A stretch of DNA of 64,000 bases from an uncultured Spirochaetales bacterium (lineage in GTDB: Bacteria; Spirochaetota; Spirochaetia; Sphaerochaetales; Sphaerochaetaceae). The position numbers and the translations under genes were made by a program. Positions 58,395 to 64,000 of this stretch are shown piece by piece (position 1 is the stretch's first letter; each line of letters starts with the position of its first letter). Where the stretch lies: contig CALXXN010000001.1 in NCBI GenBank assembly GCA_944392695.1, positions 244,071-308,070 of the forward strand, written 5' to 3'. Under the pieces are notes generated by a model. It was not told where the DNA came from and made no database searches. It worked only from the letters and a program-made list of their open reading frames with translations.

Positions 58395-60224
58395 ATGCTA
58401 CAGGAACTAAGGGAAAGTTGGAGGGCGGCTGTCAGCGCGGCCCTCAATGCCATTGCGGAAGAGAAGGGGGCCGAGGTCCCTTCTGAAATCCAGGTTGGAC
58501 GCCCACCAAAGGTGGAGCAGGGGGACTTCGCCTTCCCGATGTTCACCTATGCCAAGGCCTTCCATGACGCACCTGCGAAGATCGCGGAGGCGGTGAAGGC
58601 CAGGATCGAGGCCATGCAGGAGCGTCCTGAGGGCTTGCTCTCTGTCATGGGGCCTTATCTGAATGTCAAGCTTGATGATGCCAAACTTGCCAACTCGCTT
58701 TACAAGCGTGTGCTCTCGGTTGAGGGCAGGTGGGGGCATGGCAATGCCCTCAATGGCCGCCGTGTCATGCTTGAGTTCTCCTGCCCGAACACGAACAAGC
58801 CTTTGCACCTTGGGCACATGAGGAATGACAGCCTTGGCATGGCGGTATCGGCATTGCTTAAGGCCGAGGGCGCCGAGGTCATGAAGGTCAACCTGATCAA
58901 CAACCGTGGTGTCCATATCTGCAAGAGCATGTGGGCCTACAAGACCTTCTACCCTGGCGAGACACCTGAATCCATGGGTGAGAAGGGGGACCACTTCGTC
59001 GGCCGCTGTTATGTGCGTTATGCCCAGTGGGAGAAGGAGTGTGTCGAGAAGGCCCTTGCCGCCCATCCTGATGCAAGCGAGGATGAGAAGAAGAGGATCT
59101 GCGAGGAAGCCAAGGCTGAGGCCAACAAGGAACCCCAGGACATGCTCGTGAAATGGGAGCAGGGTGACCGGGAGACAATCGCGCTGTGGAAGAAGATGAA
59201 CGATTGGACCCTCCAGGGCCTCGAGCAGAGCTACCGTGACATGGGTATCTCCTTCGACCGCTACTACTACGAGTCAGACACTTACAAGCTTGGCCGTGAT
59301 GAGGTCATGAAGGGACTTGAGAAGGGTGTCTTCTTCCGTGCTGAGGATGGCTCTGTCCAGATCGACCTGTCTTCGATCGGCTTGGACAAGAAGGTCCTCC
59401 TGCGCAAGGATGGAACATCGATCTACATCACCCAGGACCTGGGCACGGCGGTCAGCCGCCATGGCGACTGGCCCTTCGACTCAATGGTATATGTCGTCGC
59501 AAGTGAGCAGCAGTACCACTTCAAGGTGCTCTTCCACTGCCTCAAGGTCCTCGGTTACGAGTGGGCTGATGAACTCCATCACCTCAGTTATGGAATGGTC
59601 AACCTGCCCAATGGCCGCATGAAGAGCCGCGAGGGTACGGTAGTCGACGCTGACGACCTCCTGGCAGACCTTAGCGCCTTGGCGCTTGGAGAGATCCGTG
59701 GCAAGGAGAGGGAGGCCGCTCTTGAGGATGCCGCATCTACCAGCCATGACATCGCGCTTGGTGCCTTGAACTACTACCTGCTACAGGTCGCCCCTGAGCG
59801 TGACATGGTCTTCAATCCTGATGAGTCGATCAGCTTCAATGGAAACACCGGCCCATATCTCCAGTACATGGGTGCACGTATCTCATCGATGCTTTCCCGC
59901 TATGAGGAGAAGAAGGCTGACTACGCCTCTGTACCCTTTGATGGCAGCCTGCTGACCAATGTGGACGAGCTTTCGATGCTGCGCATCATCGCATCCTTCC
60001 CTGAGACTGTCGAGAAGGCCGCCCTGGGCTATGATCCATCCTTGGTGTGCGCAGCCCTCTACGACCTGGCCAAGACTTTCAGCCACTACTACCACGACAA
60101 CCGCATCCTGAATGCGGACAGCCCGGAGCTTGTCGTCGCCCGTGTGGGGCTGAGCCGCATGGTCCTTGAGATGCTCAAGAGCGCCTTCGCCTTGGTTGGA
60201 ATCCCCTTCCTCAGCGCGATGTGA
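58395..60224 (+). CDS. argS: Arginyl-tRNA synthetase
   Basis: A 609-residue class Ia synthetase charging tRNA-Arg. The N-terminal Add1 domain (about 1-110) precedes the HIGH motif, here HLGHM within NKPLHLGHMRNDSL. The KMSKS-like loop is RMKSREGT, and the C-terminal anticodon-binding DALR domain ends the protein. All features are normal for ArgS. A modest AGGA site precedes the ATG. A tRNA-Arg gene lies near the window end, not adjacent. Confidence 0.96.
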   Translation: MLQELRESWRAAVSAALNAIAEEKGAEVPSEIQVGRPPKVEQGDFAFPMFTYAKAFHDAPAKIAEAVKARIEAMQERPEGLLSVMGPYLNVKLDDAKLANSLYKRVLSVEGRWGHGNALNGRRVMLEFSCPNTNKPLHLGHMRNDSLGMAVSALLKAEGAEVMKVNLINNRGVHICKSMWAYKTFYPGETPESMGEKGDHFVGRCYVRYAQWEKECVEKALAAHPDASEDEKKRICEEAKAEANKEPQDMLVKWEQGDRETIALWKKMNDWTLQGLEQSYRDMGISFDRYYYESDTYKLGRDEVMKGLEKGVFFRAEDGSVQIDLSSIGLDKKVLLRKDGTSIYITQDLGTAVSRHGDWPFDSMVYVVASEQQYHFKVLFHCLKVLGYEWADELHHLSYGMVNLPNGRMKSREGTVVDADDLLADLSALALGEIRGKEREAALEDAASTSHDIALGALNYYLLQVAPERDMVFNPDESISFNGNTGPYLQYMGARISSMLSRYEEKKADYASVPFDGSLLTNVDELSMLRIIASFPETVEKAALGYDPSLVCAALYDLAKTFSHYYHDNRILNADSPELVVARVGLSRMVLEMLKSAFALVGIPFLSAM

Positions 60225-60230
60225 TGAAAA

Positions 60231-60253
60231 GGGGCCAGGTCGACCCTGGCCCC
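60231..60253 (-). terminator. Terminator between argS and the pectate lyase gene
   Basis: A 9-bp stem GGGGCCAGG / CCTGGCCCC. The minus-strand copy is followed by TTTTCATC, so it mainly serves the pectate lyase operon. Confidence 0.72.
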
Positions 60254-60278
60254 AAACGAGGTGTATTTGCCATAGTCC

Positions 60279-63170
60279 TCACAGCCTGCTGCCAGCGCCA
60301 AGTGAGGGCTCGATGACCTTGAAGAGCCCCTGCATGTCGACGCATCCGTTTTCGTCGATGCGGGGTATGATTGAGTTGTCGACGCTTTCAAAGACAGACT
60401 CGTCGGCAGTGCGTCCGGATCCATCCATCGTCGTGGCGCCGTTGTAGAGGAAGACTCCTTCTTTTTCCGAAGCCTGTGCTTCTTCAACATCATCCTCAGC
60501 TCCTCCATTGACAGAGAGGATGCCTGAAAGCACGTACTCACGTCCGCCTCCACCCTTGCCATAGAGGGCCAGGTTGCTCCCCCCATTCCCGTACAGCGTC
60601 ACGTCACTGACGATCAGGCTTGGATTGCTGTTGCTGGTGATTCCTGCCTGGCCATTCGAATAAGCCACGCTGTCACGGACCTGGTGGAGCACCGCTATGC
60701 CATCACCACCCAGCTTGAAGCCGTTGCCATCACCCTTGCCGGAACCATCGGAAAGAGAGCCATTGCCATAGGCCACGCAGCGTACGATCAGCACTTCCCC
60801 GATCGGCCCTGTCTCGATCTTGGAGTAGAGGTCCCAGCCGTCGTCAATATTATGATGGGCGATGCAGTCTGCGAACACATTGCCTGGCCCGGCAGTGAGC
60901 TTGGCGGCAAAGCCATCAGCGTTGTTGCCCGCGCTGTCGGCATTGTCATGACTCTCACATGCACTGACAAGGTTGTCATGGGGCCACTTGTCCCAGGTCT
61001 CCGAACTTGTACCTGAGATTTGTATGCCTGTGTCCCCGCACTCATAAGCCCTGACGCCACGTATGATGTTGTAATCACCTGCGACCTGGAGGCCTTTCGT
61101 ATTGTCACCGGTGCGTGTGATGTCTACGTTCTCAATCACCCACCAGTCGCCCCAGAGCTGGATTCCACCACCTCCAGATGGTGCGAAGTCGAACACACAG
61201 CGTCCGTCCTCGCAGGTCAGTGTCTTGGGCTCACCTTGGCGTCCGCTGTTGCCTCGTTCAATGATTATTGGGTCGTAAAGCGTCCAGCGTCCAGCTGGCA
61301 GGACTATGACCTGGCCGGGAGCTGAGTAGCGTAATGCGCTATCCAGGTCGAGAGGATCCGCCTTGCTGCCATCGCCGAAGATCGATCCTGATGGGGAGAC
61401 GTACAATTTCTCCCCTGGGAATGACAGTCGTGTGATGCTGTGGGTCAGTGTCACTGGGGAGTAATCTTCAACATAGCACTCTGCCATAGGATCGTACTGG
61501 GCCATCGTCATCTTCTCACCAGGCCTGTAGGCTGGATCAGGTGTGAAGGTGGCTCGGTAGTTGTTGATCACGTCCTCCAGCTCAAGTGGTACGATGAAGT
61601 CCTCAAAGGCCTTGACCTGGGCCTTGTCGACGATTACCGCACCTTGCTCGCTTTCAAGATGAAGCCAGCCATCAGCGTTCACTGTGAAGACGAAGTCGTA
61701 TCCAGCGCTGCTTGAGGATGATGGGGAGTCGATGGCCACATCCAGTGGGACGAGTTCATCGGGTTCTGGCACTGCGGGAGGATCTGATGCTGGATCACTT
61801 GTCGTGAAGGAGATGTCGCTGACTGTCACATTGCAGCCACGTGCAACAGCGAAGCCGACATAGGACCTGTCCGGGTCCAGCACCTCAAGCTTGGCAGGGT
61901 CGTAGAGTATGTACTCCTCGATGCTGTCCTCAGAGGCGATCTCCTGGCGGAGTATGGCATGGTAGCCTGTGTTGTCCTTGACCAGGGTGAGCCTGTATAC
62001 GTCGCCACTCTTGACAAGTGCGCTCTGGTCATAACTGTACGCATGGGAGACGGATTTCCCTTGCTCTGCGATCGCGGCATCGCCACCAGCGATGACCTCA
62101 TCGCTGAGCCCTGTGACGAAGCGTGCGCCAAGAGTGTCCTTGCTTGTATGCTTCGTGCCGTCTATCGTCTCCTCGAACTTCGTCGCTATGATCCCCGCAC
62201 TATTCGTGTAATGGTTGATGGAAGAGACCCCGTTGCTGCCAAGACTGTCCATGGCGAGTATGCCAAAGCCTTCCTGCCCATCGGCTACAGGGTTGATGTA
62301 ATCGACCGTGAATGTTGCTGAGAGGACGAAGTTCTCCTCATCTGGGTCGAAGACGGTGTAGTAATAGCTGATTCCATCGTGGAAGGCTGTGAACTTGCCG
62401 CCCTTGGCTGTCGTGGTCCCCTTGTCATCGTAGGCTGTGCTGTAGAGCTTGATGGTCAGGTCATCCGCATCGATCACCTCGACCCGGTTCAGTTCATCCT
62501 TCGTCGACTGTCCGAACCAGGCGAAGGACCACTGCCTGTCAGCAGCCTCCCTGGATGTCTTCCATTGGCTGGATGTCGATGAATCAGCACCACGGGTGGC
62601 CGTTACAGAGAATAGGGCGCGTTGCCCGACGGGAACTGAAGTGATGTCCACCTGTCCTGGAGTGATTGCCCTTTCCTCGATCAACGAACCATCTTCAGAT
62701 GTGACCTGGAGCGTGTAAGCCTCAGCTTCGCTTACAGCATCAAGTGAGAGGCTGATCACTCCTGCTCCTTGGTTCATCAGGCTGATTGATGGTTCCTCGA
62801 GCGGCAGGGAGAAGGAGAATCTGTAGTCCTCTCCTGTTTTCACAGCTGCCTCCTTGCGGCGTTCCGACTGGATGCGGACTGTGTAATCACCACTAGATGC
62901 AAGTGTGAAGTCCTCATCCCTGCTGTCACGTCCAGAACGTCCCAGGGGCCGTTCAGCGACCAGGCTTCCATCCTTGAACAATTGCAACAGGCCCTTGTCT
63001 GCACCATCAGGACCTGTCTTCATCGTGAAGCTGACTGTGGCAACAGTCCCATCCACGTCCACAGTGTCGATATGTGGTGGATCCACAGCCTCCCACGCAG
63101 TGGCGGCTGCAAGCGGGAGGATGAAGGTGCAGGCAAGTAACAACAGGGTGGCAGTGCGCTTCATAGGCAT
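60279..63170 (-). CDS. Secreted pectate lyase, polysaccharide lyase family 9
   Basis: A 963-residue exported enzyme. The signal peptide covers about residues 3-24. Two fibronectin-like or Ig-like modules (about 28-210), a lectin-like sandwich region (about 215-455), a Ser-rich linker (483-489) and a right-handed beta-helix (about 590-960) follow. The helix carries the PL9 hallmarks: NNADGFAAKLTAGPGN with the expected base K757, IDDGWDLYSK with its Ca2+-binding Asp pair, and GNGFKLGG. It cleaves polygalacturonate by beta-elimination outside the cell. The ATG at 63170 overlaps the upstream stop (TGATG); the ATG at 63164 is an alternative. Confidence 0.9.
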   Translation of the reverse strand: MPMKRTATLLLLACTFILPLAAATAWEAVDPPHIDTVDVDGTVATVSFTMKTGPDGADKGLLQLFKDGSLVAERPLGRSGRDSRDEDFTLASSGDYTVRIQSERRKEAAVKTGEDYRFSFSLPLEEPSISLMNQGAGVISLSLDAVSEAEAYTLQVTSEDGSLIEERAITPGQVDITSVPVGQRALFSVTATRGADSSTSSQWKTSREAADRQWSFAWFGQSTKDELNRVEVIDADDLTIKLYSTAYDDKGTTTAKGGKFTAFHDGISYYYTVFDPDEENFVLSATFTVDYINPVADGQEGFGILAMDSLGSNGVSSINHYTNSAGIIATKFEETIDGTKHTSKDTLGARFVTGLSDEVIAGGDAAIAEQGKSVSHAYSYDQSALVKSGDVYRLTLVKDNTGYHAILRQEIASEDSIEEYILYDPAKLEVLDPDRSYVGFAVARGCNVTVSDISFTTSDPASDPPAVPEPDELVPLDVAIDSPSSSSSAGYDFVFTVNADGWLHLESEQGAVIVDKAQVKAFEDFIVPLELEDVINNYRATFTPDPAYRPGEKMTMAQYDPMAECYVEDYSPVTLTHSITRLSFPGEKLYVSPSGSIFGDGSKADPLDLDSALRYSAPGQVIVLPAGRWTLYDPIIIERGNSGRQGEPKTLTCEDGRCVFDFAPSGGGGIQLWGDWWVIENVDITRTGDNTKGLQVAGDYNIIRGVRAYECGDTGIQISGTSSETWDKWPHDNLVSACESHDNADSAGNNADGFAAKLTAGPGNVFADCIAHHNIDDGWDLYSKIETGPIGEVLIVRCVAYGNGSLSDGSGKGDGNGFKLGGDGIAVLHQVRDSVAYSNGQAGITSNSNPSLIVSDVTLYGNGGSNLALYGKGGGGREYVLSGILSVNGGAEDDVEEAQASEKEGVFLYNGATTMDGSGRTADESVFESVDNSIIPRIDENGCVDMQGLFKVIEPSLGAGSRL

Positions 63171-63667
63171 CAGCAGTAGAGCATGTAGATGTTGATGCCA
63201 CTCGACTTGGAGTAGATCATGTACTCTCCGGCCCTTGGGAGGGTGATTGTACCCATCCCTGCGTTTCCATCCACATCTGGTGGTGCGGCGATTGTTCCGA
63301 TAATGGTGCCATCAGCTGCGGCTACGACCAAGGTGCGTTCATCTGTCTTGCTGGAGCTGTTCAGGTAGACCGTCAACTCAGTTCCATCCTCTTCTGCCGT
63401 GAAGGCGATGGCCCGGGCACTTGCGCTTCCGCCGCCATTCAGCTTGATCCTGGCGTTGAAGACCTCTCCATCAGCGGCTTCCCTTGGATTGTCTCCAAGC
63501 TCCTCGACTGTGATTGACTTGCCTTCTGTTCCAATCAGGCGTACTCCATCATAGTCGACAGTGCTTGTGACCTCCCATGGGGTGATGTCGACCGCGGTGA
63601 GGAAGGCTGCCTGGAGCCCCGAGAGTGCGATGAAGAATACGATGGCTGTAATGAGGATGCGTTTCAT
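63170..63667 (-). CDS. Small secreted protein resembling the C-terminal domain of pectate lyases
   Basis: A 165-residue exported protein with a signal peptide (MKRILITAIVFFIALSGLQA). The mature part is one beta-domain with GGGSASARAIAFTAEEDGTE, LTVYLNSSSKTDERTLVVA and GEYMIYSKSSGINIYML. This pattern is familiar as an accessory domain attached to secreted pectate lyases of other gut bacteria, where it probably binds carbohydrate. Here it is made separately and translated just ahead of the PL9 enzyme, with overlapping stop and start. AGGAGGGAGG precedes the ATG. Its binding target is inference. Confidence 0.7.
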   Translation of the reverse strand: MKRILITAIVFFIALSGLQAAFLTAVDITPWEVTSTVDYDGVRLIGTEGKSITVEELGDNPREAADGEVFNARIKLNGGGSASARAIAFTAEEDGTELTVYLNSSSKTDERTLVVAAADGTIIGTIAAPPDVDGNAGMGTITLPRAGEYMIYSKSSGINIYMLYC

Positions 63668-63802
63668 TTTCCTCCCTCCTTAATCCAGCCTAGGGCTGTG
63701 AACACCAAATGAAACAGCTGTCTTTTTGGATCTTACCGACCTTTGTCATTGAAGATTGGGTGCAGGAAGGATGAATACAGGGGCAAAGCCGTGAACGTGC
63801 TA

Positions 63803-63831
63803 TTGAAAAAGCCTCCCGTCCTTGCTAGATT
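63803..63831 (+). promoter_or_regulatory. Promoter of tRNA-Arg
   Basis: TTGAAA (63803-63808), 17 bases, TAGATT (63826-63831), about 9 bases before the mature tRNA 5' end would be reached by a short leader. Confidence 0.65.
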
Positions 63832-63846
63832 CTTCCTTGTCAAAGT

Positions 63847-63918
63847 GCCCGCATTGCCCAATGGATAAGGCGCATCCCTCCGGAGGATGAGATAGCAGTT
63901 CGATTCTGCTTGCGGGTA
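63847..63918 (+). tRNA. tRNA-Arg (anticodon CCG)
   Basis: A complete cloverleaf can be drawn. The acceptor stem is GCCCGCA with TGCGGGT (first pair G-U). The D arm is GCC...GGC. The anticodon stem CATCC/GGATG closes the loop CTCCGGA with anticodon CCG, reading codon CGG. The T arm is AGCAG/CTGCT around TTCGATT. The discriminator base is A and no CCA is encoded. Confidence 0.9.
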
Positions 63919-63933
63919 GGATATTTTATAAAG

Positions 63934-63984
63934 TATGCCGCCAGAAAACCTGCCAGGCTTGTCCTGCAGGATGAAGGCGGCATA
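63934..63984. repeat. Large inverted repeat after tRNA-Arg
   Basis: TATGCCGCC (63934-63942) and GGCGGCATA (63976-63984) are perfect complements, with a nested CCTGC/GCAGG inside. It could be a terminator for a minus-strand gene beyond the edge, a tRNA 3' structure, or a copy of an intergenic repeat. Confidence 0.55.
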
Positions 63985-64000
63985 ATCACTTCACATCGTA

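Larger units (their letters stand above)
63668..64000. other. Window-end region with a tRNA and a large inverted repeat, no protein gene
   Basis: From 63668 to 63800 I see only a weak possible promoter for the pectin operon (minus strand, TAGGCT near 63690). The tRNA promoter, the tRNA and a terminal inverted repeat fill the rest. Confidence 0.5.

Noticed and set aside
58407..59066. A 219-codon minus-strand frame
   Set aside because: It lies opposite the conserved N-terminal half of argS.
1..64000. CRISPR arrays, insertion sequences, transposases or integrases
   Set aside because: I found no regularly spaced repeats with unique spacers, no transposase motifs and no paired terminal repeats flanking a gene. 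The tandem repeats seen are promoter-sized.

Overview
The window most likely comes from an anaerobic, fermentative, diderm bacterium. It carries an NADH-linked [FeFe]-hydrogenase operon (hydC, hydB, hydA) beside the NADH-sensing repressor rex. It also carries a sodium-pumping decarboxylase beta subunit, phosphotransacetylase, oxygen-independent catabolic genes and no respiratory genes. Several proteins have lipobox signal peptides, and others look like exported beta-rich envelope proteins. Base composition is moderately GC-rich by eye. Spirochaetota (a Sphaerochaeta- or Treponema-like gut or sediment organism) is my best guess. That is inference from overall gene style; no marker in the window proves it.

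Layout. 1-4353: a minus-strand operon, lon, a U32 peptidase-family RNA-modification protein, and an exported protein cut by the window edge. 4528-5055: a wrecked iron-dependent alcohol dehydrogenase and a possible second gene remnant. 5071-6015: carbamate kinase. 6005-8618: two tandem AlbA_2/GHKL/winged-helix regulators. 8768-10477: the GGGtGRT protein with its NifU-like scaffold. 10851-12152 and 18048-19337: two AAA/DUF4143 ATPases, each preceded by repeated operator-like DNA. 12209-14289: two unusual lipoproteins. 14376-17058: two fold-type-II PLP enzymes. 19390-24210: a five-gene operon with a hydantoinase, a HAD/cytidine deaminase fusion, a phospholipase D-like lipoprotein and two exported proteins. 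24332-26746: serA-serC-lrp. 26743-30636: era, clpP, a lipoprotein nuclease/phosphatase, a DNA glycosylase and rex. 30810-35690: the hydrogenase operon. 36180-39050: a metal-chelate ABC importer. 39213-40657: a sodium-pump beta subunit with a small membrane protein. 40734-44605: a hybrid kinase, an HPt protein and an HD-GYP regulator. 44656-47243: a MATE exporter and an rRNA methyltransferase. 47304-52622: HAD phosphatase, phosphohexomutase, a small membrane protein, a ComEC-like protein and ksgA. 52677-55840: pta, tyrA and mtaB. 55827-60224: cysE, bioY, birA and argS. 60279-63667: a family 9 pectate lyase with a small secreted partner. 63847-63918: tRNA-Arg(CCG).

How the genes work together. 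Sugar or pectin breakdown (pectate lyase, phosphohexomutase) would feed fermentation. Electrons would leave as H2 through HydABC under Rex control, acetyl-CoA would go to acetyl phosphate through Pta, and decarboxylation would drive a Na+ gradient. Carbamate kinase, the hydantoinase, the PLP enzymes and the cytidine deaminase fusion suggest salvage of nucleobases, ureides and amino acids. Serine, cysteine, tyrosine and possibly threonine biosynthesis are represented. Biotin appears to be imported by BioY under BirA control.

Regulatory style. Many promoters read TTTACA or TTGACN, then 16-18 bases, then TATCAT or TATNNT. Several place the start codon only a few bases from the expected transcription start, which suggests leaderless mRNAs. 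TTG and GTG starts are common, often in 4-base stop/start overlaps.
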